64,000 bases of DNA from Synanceia verrucosa (GCA_029721515.1 CM056553.1:10061849-10125848); one strand, 5' to 3'. Numbered from the stretch's first letter, positions 12,889 to 24,204 are shown. A program made the numbers and translations. The notes: generated by a model not told the origin, from the sequence alone.

Positions 12889-13953
12889 GTATGGCGGCCA
12901 CAGAAACGCGTACTGAGAAAAAAGAAAGTCTGCAGAGGGGATGTAATGTGTTGCTTTGGTGACAGTGGTCTAACAAAACAGTGGCATAGCTTGTTAACAT
13001 CAAATGACTTCAAGCTTACCGCACGCACGCACTCACATTCACACAAACCTAGAGTGGCGTTAGAGTATGACACACACACACACTGAAGTCTGAGGGTCTG
13101 AGGACTTCTGTCTCAGCAGAAAGTCACAGAGGGTCATTCGTGACTCGAAGTAGTTTCTATGTGACGCAGTCTCTCTTTCTCTCTCTCGTTATATGTCAGA
13201 GTTTACAACAACCAATTGCATGTTTAATCCAGAGAAAGCATGGGAGCGAACTGTGTGTGTGTGCGTGTGTGCATGCACACTGCCTAATGATGAGCGTGCA
13301 CTGTATGTGGCTGCATGCGTAATTCTCCTGTGTGCTTCAGTGCACTTTCACTGAAGTATAAATGTACTTTTTTTCAAGCCAGCATGCATGTGTCCGTGTG
13401 TTTTTGTACTATCTTTGTGAGGACACATTTTTAGGCGTTGAAGGTGAGGATATTTTTGGAGAGTGAGGACATGTTGGCTGGTTCGCACCATTTCAAAGGG
13501 TTCGTAGAACCTGGTCTTATTTTAGTACTTTTGGGCATCTAATCATCATTCCTATCTGTAATAACATCACTCTACACACAAAGTGAAAAAAAGAGCCAAG
13601 ACCGCAAGCTGTCAGATGATCATAGAGATTTAAAACCAAACCCCAGGTTAGCAAAACTTACTTTGAAGAGAAAATGAAGGCAAACTGTGAAATAATCGCC
13701 AAAATTGTTCTCTGAGAACATCCATCACAGTTAAGAGACCTTCTGTGGTCAAACTTTGACCCACCATATTTTCAGTGCGCGCACACACACACAAGAACAG
13801 TTTTTATTCCTGTTCAAAGAAGGATTCAATGTGTGTTAGCTTTCATCCAAATAAAGTGGTTCAGGGATGCTATATTACCAGATTTAACAAGTAAAATAGA
13901 TCAAACAATACCCAAAACTACAAAAATAAGACTCAAGTTGTAATAAATCATAC

Positions 13954-14246
13954 TAGAGTTGCAACAATCAACTGATTAGTTGTCAATTATCGAGTTAAAT
14001 TTAAATTTCAATAATCAATGACTAGGAGTAATCTTTTCAGAAAAGATGGCAAAGTTGTTTGATTCCAGCTTCTTAAATGTCTTTCCTGGTTTCTTTCCTC
14101 TATGACAGTGAACTGATTAACTTTGAGTTTTGGACAAAACAAGACATTTGAGGACGTCTTATTGGGCTTTGAGTTACATTGCTCGTCATTTGTCACCATT
14201 TTCTAATGGTAAATCGAAATAAATCGAGACAGTAATCAACAGTTGT
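13954..14246. mobile_element. Decayed copy of a widespread teleost MITE
   Basis: It begins TAGAGTTGCAACAATCAACT and continues through repeated 'aatcaat / gattagt' motifs. The interior reads 'tttgagttttggacaaaaca agacatttgaggacgtc', and it ends in 'cgagacagtaatcaacagtt g'. This matches my memory of the common fish element whose ends read TAGGGCTGCAACTAACGATT and whose interior carries a 'TGGACAAAACAAGACATTTG' phrase. Ends are diverged and no duplication is visible, so it is an old insertion. The identification is from recall, not from a search. Confidence 0.6.
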
Positions 14247-15529
14247 GGTTCGAAAACATACTTTTAAGGGTTAAGTAAGTTTGGAATTAGGTTGGGTTGT
14301 TGGGGTTTGGTTGAGTTGTGATGGTAAAGGTCAGGAATGCATTATGTCAGTGAGGGTCCTTGCAAATGCAGTGCAATTACTGTATGTGTACAAAATGCGC
14401 ACATATGTCTGCATATATTTGCCTATACATATGCCAGGGAGTGTGTGTACATGTGAATCCAGTGTGTGTTTTAAAGCTGCCAGCTTGCTCTGTTTCCCAG
14501 AAGGGCAGCGCCCACTGTCAGCGCCAGCCTGCTGCTTCCTTGGCAGACTGGGAGTCATTATTTATAAAAGGTCAAATGGCTGCATGCTGGAGAAACTTAA
14601 GGAAGAGAATATCACCCACTGACCTAGAAATGCAGACTAAATATTGGTTACCCTCACTTGTGCCATTTGGCATACCATAACTGAATCAAACATAGTTGGA
14701 AGGGCACAAAATGGTTACCACGAGATGGCCACAGATGATAGGCGTGACATTAAGAGGCTGTTTGAGAACAGCAAGCTCATTGTGGTTTTTGCTTCTTACT
14801 TTAGACTTGTCTGCTATAGCAATAACACTCCTCAGATGTATTACATCACCATCATACCCATGTACCAGTTAAGAACAGTCTTCACTGAACGGCGGCCCTT
14901 TTTTGTCAAGCTACCAAAGCATGTGTGTTGACTTAAGCTTCTCTCAAAGTAGCGCACAAATTCAGAAATACTGCACAAACAAAACACATCACTAATTAGC
15001 TCCCTGGTTTCAACACAATCTGGCAAAATACCAACACAGGGCAGTTCGCAGAGATTCACAGTCAGTTGTTTGCAGTGACTTCAGATGAAGGCTCAGGTCA
15101 CAACTGAAAGGAACCGAGCCAGAACTTAAGTGAACACCACAGAACTCCACTGATTACAGATTGTTCTTGATCCAATCAGATTATTCTAAATTTAGGCTGT
15201 CTGCATTCATTACAGCTGTTCTGCTACATGAGTACATTAGCAGCAAGTTCTTCAAGAATCACACACAGAAATATTCTAGTCCCACCATGGAATGCTGCTT
15301 CATAGCTGAGGGTGTGGAGGTTTCAGTGTCCATCGACCAATCGACGCCTAGCTTTGATAAGAGCCAGGAGCAGAGGCTGGAACGTGTGTGCGTCCACTCT
15401 ACACACACAGTGGCAGGATCTTATTGTGTGCTGCGTGGTAGGTTGGCATGCTGAGGGGAAATAGGAGCTGTGAAAACTCTACTGGAGGGACGCTGCTGGC
15501 AAACTGAAGGAGTGTGTCAGAGCAGGAGG

Positions 15530-15715
15530 TCACAGCAGTAGGGAGGAGGCGAGGAAAGAAGCAAGAAAGAAGGTGGAGTGAGGCAAGGGTGGGAATAAGA
15601 AGCAAAGGAAGTTAACACAAGGGAGGAAAAAAAGGGAAGGTAGAGGGATGGGAAGAAAGAGAAACAAAGCCAGGGCAAAGATGAAGGGTTGGGAAGGGAA
15701 ATAATAAGAAAGACC
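15530..15715 (+). repeat. Polypurine-rich tract
   Basis: A/G-biased plus strand, for example gaggaggcgaggaaagaagc and gggaggaaaaaaagggaagg. On the slit3 transcript strand it is polypyrimidine. No AG placed like a used 3' splice site is supported by a following open exon. Confidence 0.65.
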
Positions 15716-16117
15716 TCGGTCTTGTGCCAGGCGAGGCCACAGAAAGTAGAGAAGGTGTTGCTCGTAAAAAACTTGCCAAAAACGTCCTCAAAGTGCCGTT
15801 AGAGAGGGGGAAAGAAAAGTAGGCAGTTAAAATCAGAATTAGTTAGCGTAAAGTTGGCTCGGGCAGCTCGAACTCACTAAACTGCAGAAAAAAAAAAAAA
15901 ATTAAAAAAAACGCCCACACATGCTCAGTTTGACATGCATATATACACAGGTGTGTTCATACATAAAAGAGGACGATAAAAAGCACAAAAAAATCCTGAT
16001 TGCAGCTCGATTAAACCTTCCCCTCCCCTCTACAGTTTACTACAGCCTTCAATTCACCCACATTTCACAGCGGTTGGGGCAACAGTTTGGAATTTGCAGC
16101 TCTAAAATCAACGCTGC

Positions 16118-16119
<2 letters not shown>

Positions 16120-16149
<30 letters not shown>
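16120..16149. repeat. (GT)n microsatellite
   Basis: A GT run of about 15 units. A second, short GT run lies at about 16343-16360. Confidence 0.96.
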
Positions 16150-16153
<4 letters not shown>

Positions 16154-16154
16154 G

Positions 16155-16330
16155 CCCCTGTAGGGCAGGTGTGAATTGGACCCCGGAGAGAAAAGCCGTC
16201 CCTGTTTTCCAATTCATTTTCCCCAGCCTCGTTAAGCCTGTTAAGCCTCCCCCCCCAAAACCCTCCACTCAAATTAGATGCAAATGAGGTCTCAAGTGGC
16301 TTCCCAAGGAGGACATTATGGAATTGACGG
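16155..16330. promoter_or_regulatory. Candidate intronic regulatory segment with octamer ATGCAAAT
   Basis: This G/C-mixed, non-repetitive stretch sits between two GT arrays. It holds an exact POU/octamer word (ATGCAAAT at about 16277-16284) next to 'ttagatgcaaatgaggtctc', plus AATTGGAC and CCAATTCATTTTCC. Only the motif and the unique look of the sequence are visible. Enhancer function is a guess. Confidence 0.25.
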
Positions 16331-17619
16331 GCCTGAGGTAATCTGTGTGTGTGTGTGTGTTGAGGCCAACACTGTTTTTTTTCTCGTTAACCTTTCCAAA
16401 TGCTCTGTTTACTATAGTGAAGAAAACGGGTCTTTTTAAAGAGATTCATTCTGTGGTTATGACAGGTGGACTATGGCCCTGACTGCCGCTCTCACTCTTT
16501 GGTGGAAGTGAACTGGATTCAAAGTCGTACACTGTGTGTAATAAAGAGAGTAAGTGTGGACTAACTCTGTACTTTAAAAGGACGACACTGATGATTTTTC
16601 AAACTTCAGTGCCAGCCACTTTCCATTTGGACTTTCTAGGCTGCCTCGGCAGTACATCCTGAAGTTATTTCATCATGAAGCCCCCACTGAAGTACTTTTT
16701 TTGTTTTGACCGATTTCCCTCGATGCGTGTCGTGTTCTTCTTTTCTTAAGAGTGATTTTCTACATTTGTTTTCAGTAACCTCAACAGAGTCTGAGTTTCC
16801 TTTTATTCGGTACATGTGGTTCGACAGAGAGAGCGATAAAAAGGAGCAGTGGAGTGGTAGCTGAAAAAGATTTTCCACTCGAAATAAGACGAGAGTCGTG
16901 TCCCTTACTCAAACGCCACATGTCTTGCGGTCTTGTTGCATAGTATTCTTGTGTGGTGAGACTACTCTATGGATTTCCCCTTATGTAACCGTTTGAACAT
17001 TCCTGCAAACCGGTGAGTCTGTAAAGTAGTGATGCAGAGAGATTCAGAGATGCGTTGCCATTACATTTACAACCGACTGAATGATGAGTTAGTCTGAAAA
17101 ACATGTTGCTCCACTGCCTCTACTTTAAGCTTCGGCTAAACTTTCTGCAAGGACGTGAGCTGACTCCTCGCTACAAAGTTGATAGTTAGAAAAATCTGGA
17201 TGTACGCTGACATGCAAAAATCTCCACAAAAGGCCGTGTCTGATGCTGTGAAGTCGCTTTGGCCGTGTGGACACTTGCAACCTTGCAAAAACAATGAAAC
17301 AGGATCTTATAAAATCACTGCTCTTGTGGATATTTGGTATTTCCGAACTACTGGAGGGTAAAATTATGGATATATTTCACAATTCTGGAAACTTTACTGT
17401 AATGCAAACTAACATTTTTACTCACAACTTAACAAACTTGCCACTTTTGTTGCTAGAATCTGTTGTCCACATGGACCTCATCCCAGTTGTCAAACCCAAA
17501 TCCCTGCTCAGGGCAATAACACTCATCTCTCTTTCCTAAAAAGTTTCCCCATCTGCCGTAACCTTTAGAACTGGAATCTCATCCATTTTAATGTTTCCCA
17601 TCTCAGACTCCCTAAAATA

Positions 17620-17690
17620 TATCTGCAGAGAGAGAGAGGGAGATGAAGGCAGACAGGGAGGGAGAGAAAGAGGGAGGAAACAAGCAACTC
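17620..17690 (+). repeat. Short polypurine (GA-rich) tract
   Basis: A run of gagagagagagggagatgaa followed by further GGGA/GAAA repeats. Low complexity. Confidence 0.7.
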
Positions 17691-17834
17691 TTGGCCAAAG
17701 TCACAGCTGAAACACTGACCTGGATAAATCAGGGAAACATAAACACATAGTTTCTGGAGTAAAAGTGGAGGGAGGGGGCGCTGCTACCCCCAAATATTCT
17801 ACCCCTGGGACCCCCTTATCCCTTCTCCCCACCA

Positions 17835-18235
17835 CAGCCTGCTCTAATTATTTATTTTCCTAGGGTGTAAATGTCTTCAGGGGATTGCTGTGTAAAAGCC
17901 AACAGGTCCTGGGAGGTCACAAGAGTCCTGCGGGATGAGAGAGGTATGGGCTTCGCTGTTCACACATACGCAACACGATCACACTAGCCAGAGCAAACAC
18001 GCAGACACAAACATATCCAAACAACAGTAAAAATGCTCGCACACATGCTAATCATGTGTTCATATCCAGCAGCAACCCCCACATCCACACAAAGGCATCA
18101 CCAAACACGGCCCCCCACTTCCCTCTGCAGCCTGCTGATTGTGTTTGTTGTCTCAGGGTTTGGTCTGTTGTTGATCCCCTGCGGGGCTTTTGGCTGCTCC
18201 GTTATCATGCATAATCACTTCCATACCTGAACAGC
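17835..18235. promoter_or_regulatory. Candidate conserved-looking non-coding segment in intron 1
   Basis: The interval is non-repetitive, with homeodomain-like words (TAATTATT near 17846; CATGCATAATCA near 18207) and little microsatellite content. It lies 1.0-1.4 kb downstream of slit3 exon 1. No coding frame is convincing. The open frame across 18033-18230 lacks any recognisable domain. The regulatory role is inferred only from position and word content. Confidence 0.2.
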
Positions 18236-19187
18236 ATAGGTGTGTGTGTGTTAGTGAATGCATGTGTGTGGCTGCAGGGGTGTATACGTGTCAAGATCTG
18301 ACTAAAGGTGGCAGCGGCGGCTGTCAGGGGTCTGTCTCTGCCTTAGGAGTGAATACCATTTGAAACTAACTGTCACCAGGTTTGAGGAAGAAAAAAAAAA
18401 AAACGCGCTGGAAGTAATTCAAGAGAAATCGCTGTTTAGGATTTCACAGAAATCTCTAAAGATCCAGCCCAACTTAGGGGAACCTGTAACGAACTTTGGA
18501 AAGTGTTCCTGCAAAAAAAGGACATAAAATGATTTAAGGAGCTCGCTGCATCTTCTCACCTTTCCTTTTGACCTGTTTAAAAACTTAATTAGTCGCTCTA
18601 AAGCTGCTTCAGGACTGTTTTCTTAACTGCGTCTGTTCACCGGGGTCACTGGTGAATTTCAGGGCAGTTTCATGTGCACCATCACCCAAAGGGAGTTCAG
18701 TATATGCTTTCAGCCAGGAGGTATACTTGTAACCTCTCTCTGGAATCTACTCTGGTCTATGAGGAACCATTTATGAGCCCTTATCTGGCTAAATTACACT
18801 AAAAGTTTGAGAATCCAGCACCTGCCTAAATTCCATTCATGAGCTAATTCATGGCAAGGAAATGTTAAAAGTTACTCTGCTGATTTAACAGGGTCTTTGA
18901 ATACTACATAAACCCATTAATTAATATTGCTTTCACTCAATGCAGGTCAGAGTTGAAGTTAGTAGCAGCCTGATGAACGTGGATGGTGGAAAACATGTTT
19001 TCATTATTTAATGAAAAAAAACAACAACTTTAAAACAAAAAAAAGTTTGAATTGTCCAATCAGTGGTGTTTTCTCCATCACCTCTCATAACTCATTGCAG
19101 GTATGTTTGTCATACAGGACACCTTGGATCACGACAAGTGTAAAAGCATTAACATTTGCTTAAAAACTGCCATGAAACCCCACTTAC

Positions 19188-19378
19188 AGACGCTCGGCAT
19201 TCCTCGGTACTCCTTTAGGCACAGTCTTCAAACCCAGACCCTGGCAGTCCACATGCGACCCGGAGCAGCTGCACTTGTGTGGGCATCCGGTCACCGGAGC
19301 AGCGCACAGCAGCAGCGCAACAAGCAGAGCCCAAAGCCGGCAGAGCGCAGCCCGCTTCTCCGGCCCCATCGGAGGCAT
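19188..19378 (-). CDS. slit3: slit3 exon 1: start codon, signal peptide and LRRNT cap
   Basis: The ATG is at 19376-19378 with A at -3 and an in-frame TGA four codons upstream, which fixes the start; a second in-frame Met follows at residue 4. Residues 1-31 form a signal peptide (basic EKR at 7-9, then the hydrophobic core LWALLVALLLCAAPV), with cleavage expected near Gly31-Cys32. Residues 32-45 hold the LRRNT cysteine cap: C32-x3-C36-x-C38-x6-C45. LKTVPKGVPRNAERL follows, leading into the first LRR. The exon is 191 nt and ends ...CGT CT before a GTAAGT donor, so the last Leu codon is completed by exon 2. VP(K)G(V)PRNAERL matches SLIT3 (PRGIPRNAERL), while SLIT1 and SLIT2 have PRNTERL. The full protein should be about 1,500 residues with 4 LRR domains, EGF repeats, a laminin-G domain and a C-terminal cystine knot; only the first 88 residues fall in this window. 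Confidence 0.94.
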
Positions 19379-20120
19379 GATATCCACTCAAATTACTCCC
19401 AAAACCGAAGATAATTGAAAATCCGCGGGGGGAGTAAAAGTCGAGGAAGTAAGGATCCCGAAAAAGGTCAAGAGAGGCCGTTCGACTGTGCGGTTGAATT
19501 AAAAATAAAAGATGATGCAGATTTCAGAAGTTCACCAAAGTTTCTCTCAGGAGACTCGATCAGTCAGGATCTCCTTAAAACGCTGCCTTGCCATTGAAGA
19601 AAAGAGGCAGAAATGAGGGTCTGGATGTGACACTCACAAAGAAAAGCTTTTTTCCTCTTTTTTTTTTTCTTTTTTTTTAAAAATCCCTCTCACCGCGCGT
19701 CACTCAACTCGATGCGTAAAACTCTCCACCATTCACAAGAAGTTTATCAGCCCAAACTTTCCAAGGTGAAAATGTTCAGCTGGGGTGTAACCTCCTTCCA
19801 GGGAACATCCCTCCGCTGCCAGGGGATTAAAAAAAAAAGTGAAAAGTTGCAGAGGAGTTGTAATCAGTTAAGGAAAAAAAAAAGCTGAGAGAGCAGAGGC
19901 GCAACAGACTGGCAGCCCTGCGCCTGGAGTTTGCGAGAATGAGAGAGGCGCACAGACTTGTGTTCAGGTTTCCCCCAAAATCCTCTCTCTCTCTCCCTCC
20001 CTCTCTCTGTGTTGATGTCACCAGAAAAGAGAGTGAGCTCTACAAACTTTCACTCGTCCCTTATCTTCCCTCTCCGCTCTATAAACTCGGATGCTTTCCC
20101 ACATATAAAAACTCCAAGCT
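19379..20120 (-). promoter_or_regulatory. slit3: Presumed slit3 5'UTR and proximal promoter
   Basis: This is the sequence immediately upstream of the slit3 ATG on the minus strand. On that strand it contains T-rich (from A-runs at 19829 and 19873) and A-rich stretches, a GAGAGAGGGAGGGAG-type tract (19983-20010), and two TATA-like words: GTTTATAGAG (around 20079-20088) and TTTTTATATG (around 20102-20111). No transcription start can be fixed from sequence alone. The 5'UTR could also be interrupted by an unseen intron. Open frames within it on the plus strand are shadows and are not proposed as genes. Confidence 0.5.
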
Positions 20121-23100
20121 CTCAGCAGCTAGAGCGCATATTTTAGCTCATTTCCCAGCAACTCGTCCTCTTTTATCATGGCCCATATATCATCTTAATG
20201 ATTTACTTTGTGATCATATAGTTGGTTTTAAGCCATGCCTTTTATGAGACATCTCTCCAAATAGTCCAATGCATCATCCTTGTGGAGTCTCTGTGTGTCA
20301 GCTTCACTGATTCATGCATCAATCAGAGTTTGTTAAAGAAGCATTAAACTTAATTTAACTCCCATTGTGCTGAGAAACACCATGGAGTGAACATTGACAT
20401 GAAACAACATTAAAACTTGGAATGAAGTGATTGATTTGAGTTTTAATTGGCCGTAAAATTACATGACAACTCCTTAATGCATAAACTTGGATTTAAATTT
20501 CCAGATTATCTGGTTTCGGGCACTCTGATGTGAGTCAGTGCTCTGCAGCAGTGAAACTGGAGGACTATGTCAGTCCAGAGGAGTGGGCGCCCTTCTGCTG
20601 CCCTCTGTTGGTGGAGGGGACACCTTTCTAAAACTGAGGAGGCAGCAAATCAAATATTTTTATTCCCATCAAAGCTGTGTCCTCTAAATTAACTGAAATC
20701 ATTTCAGGGATTCAAAACATCTGAAAGAGATGTTTCCCTTCAGCAACGGTTCAGTGTGTAACAAACAGTGGAAAGTTCATCAATATTGTAATGCCTGGAA
20801 TACAAACTGGGCAATTTTAGTGTCTTATTTTGTCTTAGGCTAGTTAAAACATCTATTTCCTTGTCAGTTGGAAACCCACCAGAGGCCTCCAGATTTTGGG
20901 TCAATTTAATATTTGATCAAACCTGAAGAACATACTCTCGTAAACAAATTAAATGTTTGTGATGAATTTTCCAAAGCTTTGTGATAAAAACCTTCTGTCA
21001 AATTATAAATACATCTCTTTTCTTGCTTACTGAGTATGTATACTCTTTTCAGGTGCATGGTCTGCCAGTCGAGGCATTTTCTTACCTGACACTTTTCAGT
21101 CCTCTGGTGTTAGTGTTCGTGCAGTCAGTTCAGTTTAGTTGCTCAGTTTCTTTGATGGTCTTTGCTGAGGAGGAAAAAACATCACTTACCAGTTATCACA
21201 GCAACAGGTTTATTTTTTCCCAGTTAAATTAGGGATCATCTGAGTCTGAACCATCTGTCCTCAGCTCTTTGAATTTTACTTCCTTGATCACATTTTAAAT
21301 GCTGGTTTGTTTGTTAAACAGACACATGAACAGAGTGAGCCATAATGTGTGAATGTCAGTCGGTGTTATACATATACAGTACTTAACAAATTTATCAGAC
21401 CACCAGCCAGTGTACTGTACAGTGTTTGCCACCTCCGCCCTAAATTAACAGAATTGCTGATACTTTTATGTTTCTCTAATGGTGAATCCAGCAGTATGTG
21501 CAAGCTCTTTAACCAAAATGATACATTTAATGATAAAATATGATTATTGCTGTGATCCATGGACTTTACTGTTTTACAAAAAAACAGGAAAAAATATCAA
21601 AGCACATTACTATTATTTTTGATTGAGATATTCCAGTTATTTACTGTCATTCTTGAACAGAAAAATGTGTTTTAGTGTCTGAATTAAAGCACTCTATGAT
21701 GCTGGATGCTCTTTGAGAAAAAAAAGGGAAAGAGGTCTAATAAATTTGATGAGCACAGTATGTACAAAGTCAGCTTCAGGGAAATTTATAAGTTGTTTCT
21801 TAATTCCCTGTCTGTGCTTTATATATTTGTTTTCATCCTCCAATTTTCATCTCATTAGTTTTTTCAGAAATTCATCAGAAGTTGACTTGGTCTATTGAAG
21901 ATCTATCTCACACAGTCCCCTTTACTGTTCTGAGAACAGAAGAAAATTCAGCTGCTTTGTGGCTGTTTTCAGTTCAGTGTCAGATCGATGGCTGCAGCAG
22001 AGCAGCACTGCTACGCAGCCAGTAGCTCCAGCTCCTCCTGCTAGGATCCCCAGGGTTTCCTGACATAAAGGGAAATTAAATGCCTCCAGAGTTTCCTGGG
22101 TCTGCCTGAGGTTTCCTCCCTGCTGGCCATGCCCTGGGAGGCACAGGAGTGAGCAGCCTGTCAAAGAGAGCCAGGCTTCTCTGTGGAGAAAAAACATTTC
22201 AGCCGCCTGCACTTGGAGCTTGTAGCCATCAGCACCAGTGCCCAGGTTAGCATGTAATGCTAAGTAGCTACATGTATAGTTCATTCAAAATCTGTCCATA
22301 TTCCATATTTATGCTTATAAAACACACCTAAACATGTCTTCCTGTTCGCGAGCTAAGTAATATGATAATAATATGATATTATGATAAATAAACCTAAAGA
22401 TATTACAGTAACTAGCCTGTATGTAAAATATGTTACACACGCAGCAACAAAAGCTGCTAAAAACATAAAGCTCACACTCATAATTTCACTGCAAATTCTT
22501 AATATACTGTAGTCGTAAAGCCATTTAAACATCACTAACTGATTCAATTCAACAAAGTGCCTCAGTTATTCACTTTGGTGAAAGATGCTAGCTAATTGTA
22601 TGCTGTTTGGCTAACAGCTCCAGCCTAGCTACATTAGCCTCATCCTGGAGCTAACGTGCTAACAACTGCCTCTGCATTTCAACACCAGTAATGCACTTTA
22701 GGATGATTAAACACAATGTTAAGCTTTTAAATTGGATGAAGGTGCTAAGTAAAACAGTTGTTTATTATTGTAGTTGTGTGCTGTAACTTTAAAGCCTCGT
22801 TAAGTTCATCATGCTAACGTTAGCTGCTAGCAGAATTAAAACTACCTATTAGCTAAACAGTAGCTAGCTGACAGTTGGCTACTGAGCTAACTAATGCCAT
22901 GACTTACTAGGCTTTAATCAAAACTGTTAAAAACTGAAAACACAACTGTCTTCTTTACATTAGCAGAAATTACAAGTTTTCTTCTTGTACCTGCCTGATG
23001 TGTTGCTGTGCCATCAAAAGTGTGATTAAGTCCCCCATCTCCCAAACAGCACTCCAGGTCAAAATGTTAAAAGGATTTAATGAGTTTGCAGAGAATAACA

Positions 23101-23340
23101 CGGACAGGAGAGCACATCCAAATCTATACATAAAATAATGTGGAAACATCTGGTGTTGCTTTGTCTCCATGTGTTGCATAACCACTAACTGAATAAAGAA
23201 GAGAAACAGCGTGCACATTATTTACAAATATAAATAGATGCAGAGAGAGGGAAACTGTAAACCAAAGAAAAGACAGAGAACAGACACAGAGCCACACATG
23301 AGTCACACTGATCTGATGCTCAGCATTATCAAAACAGTGT
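20120..23340. other. Upstream non-coding region, no gene seen
   Basis: Sequence 5' of slit3. It is A/T-rich and unique-looking to about 22.0 kb, with one strong CTCF-type word at 20598-20611. From 22.2 to 22.9 kb the words GCTAAC, GTTAGC and TAGCTAGC recur densely, a texture often seen in fish transposon-derived DNA, but I could not find element ends. Open frames here (for example 21922-22284 minus) have no recognisable domain. Confidence 0.6.
20598..20611 (-). promoter_or_regulatory. Putative CTCF binding site
   Basis: On the minus strand this reads CCAACAGAGGGCAG, which fits every fixed position of the CTCF core CCAnYAG(A/G)(G/T)GGC(A/G)(G/C). It lies 1.2 kb upstream of the slit3 start codon, in a locally G/C-rich patch. 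Binding is inferred from motif only; such words also occur by chance and in repeats. Confidence 0.5.
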
Positions 23341-23565
23341 GGTAACAGTTTTATTTTTGGGCCCTAGTAGTGTCCCTCTTCTTGTTGGTAGCGGTTCAGT
23401 GTTTTCACAAATCTGTGTTGGTACACACAGATGTTTGTTTATCTTAAGTCTTACCACTCATCAGGTAATTTAAACAGAAAATCAATGTCCCAGAAATGTG
23501 TGTGTTCATCAGTGAAGCTGTCAGGGACACAGTCAACAGATGGATGAAGAAGGATGATCAAGAGG

Positions 23566-24204
23566 CAGGGTGGCCATTTCCACAACACAAAAAAAGGAGG
23601 ACACTTTGCGGCATTTAGTGAGGAAAGAAAAATCGCATACCAATCGGGTGTTCTGGATGAGTCACTGAAGATCTCTTGGTCCACTTTTATTCCACAGTCT
23701 ACACTCCTGTATGACTGGCGCTGCTTGACTGCATGATAAACTTTACAAAGTTCTGCAGCGATGTTGCTTCCCGAGAAAACACCGGAGAGAGGAGGTCTGT
23801 TTCTCCATGCTAGCATGCCTTTCAATGGCCGTCTTTCCTTGTGCGCTGACGTCCACATCACACCGACAAAGTGTACAATACGCATGCAAATCGTCTTTGC
23901 TACTTTTGCTGACAAACGTGCGCTCTTCTGACCATTCGGCATTGAATGAGGTCACGTTATCATTCCGTCAACGAGATGAGACGCCGACAAGCTAGCGCAT
24001 AGGAAAAGAAGGCGGCTTGTTTACATTTTTAACCAATGAGAAATCAGAAAATTGAGTGACACCGGTTTTAGCCAATCATTTTTATAACCAGTCTTACACC
24101 GTCTGACGACATGCAGCGTTGCGTTCAAGTGCAACTCCAAAACGGAGGACAAATTATGGTCCGACTTTTCCCAACACAACCTATGATTTGGATGTACACC
24201 CTAC
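23566..24204 (-). mobile_element. Deletion-derived hAT-like element
   Basis: The left end is CAGGGTGGCCATTTCCACAA then CACAAAAAAAGGAGGAC. The right end read on the minus strand is TAGGGTGTACATCC, then CATAGGTTGTGTTGGG and TTTGTCCTCC. Both ends share the TAGGGTG/CAGGGTG start and an inner GTTGTG/GGAGGAC block, as expected for hAT termini. The minus strand between them holds two pieces of a BED-finger transposase-type protein (see 23655-23955). I could not see an 8-bp target duplication, so the exact boundaries are approximate. About 640 bp remain of what would normally be a multi-kb autonomous element. Confidence 0.6.
23655..23955 (-). pseudogene. BED-type zinc-finger / hAT-associated protein remnant
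   Basis: On the minus strand 23955-23812 reads SFNAEWSEERTFVSKSSKDD then LHAYCTLCRCDVDV...KTAIERHA. This is the BED/TTF-type finger found at the N-terminus of many hAT transposases: C27-x2-C30 and His47 are present, but the expected second His is Gln (MEKQ). After a frame change, 23765-23655 reads AAELCKVYHAVKQRQSYRSV then DCGIKVDQEIFSDSS. This resembles the (A)EL..VYH.VKHHHSYRS.DC motif that follows the finger in the same family. The two parts lie in different frames and run directly into the element's left terminus. A 163-codon frame crosses this area but is mostly out of register. It is a relic of a transposon protein, not a functional gene. Confidence 0.65.

Larger units (their letters stand above)
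5531..19187 (-). other. slit3: slit3 intron 1 (13,657 bp)
   Basis: The intron is bounded by a GTAAGT donor (minus strand, 19182-19187) and a CTGCAG acceptor (5531-5536). Splicing joins ...CGT CT to G GAT TTG and restores the Leu codon of ERL-DLN, so the two exons belong together. Contents I can name are (CA)n/(GT)n arrays, polypyrimidine and polypurine tracts, a MITE at 8649-8962, a decayed MITE near 13954-14246, and candidate conserved-looking segments near 16.15-16.33 kb and 17.84-18.23 kb. I see nothing coding in 5.53-6.5, 7.45-7.78, 9.0-9.8, 10.1-12.8, 14.3-15.5 or 18.3-19.18 kb. A long first intron is common in Slit genes and often holds enhancers. Confidence 0.9.

Noticed and set aside
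5531..19187. mir-218 hairpin, known to lie in vertebrate slit2/slit3 introns
   Set aside because: No TTGTGCTTGATCTAACCATG-like word was seen on either strand. The microRNA lies in a later intron in known genomes.
23451..23942. 163-codon minus-strand frame as a gene
   Set aside because: Only a middle segment resembles a hAT-associated protein. The start is out of frame with the zinc finger, and the end runs through the element's terminal repeat.
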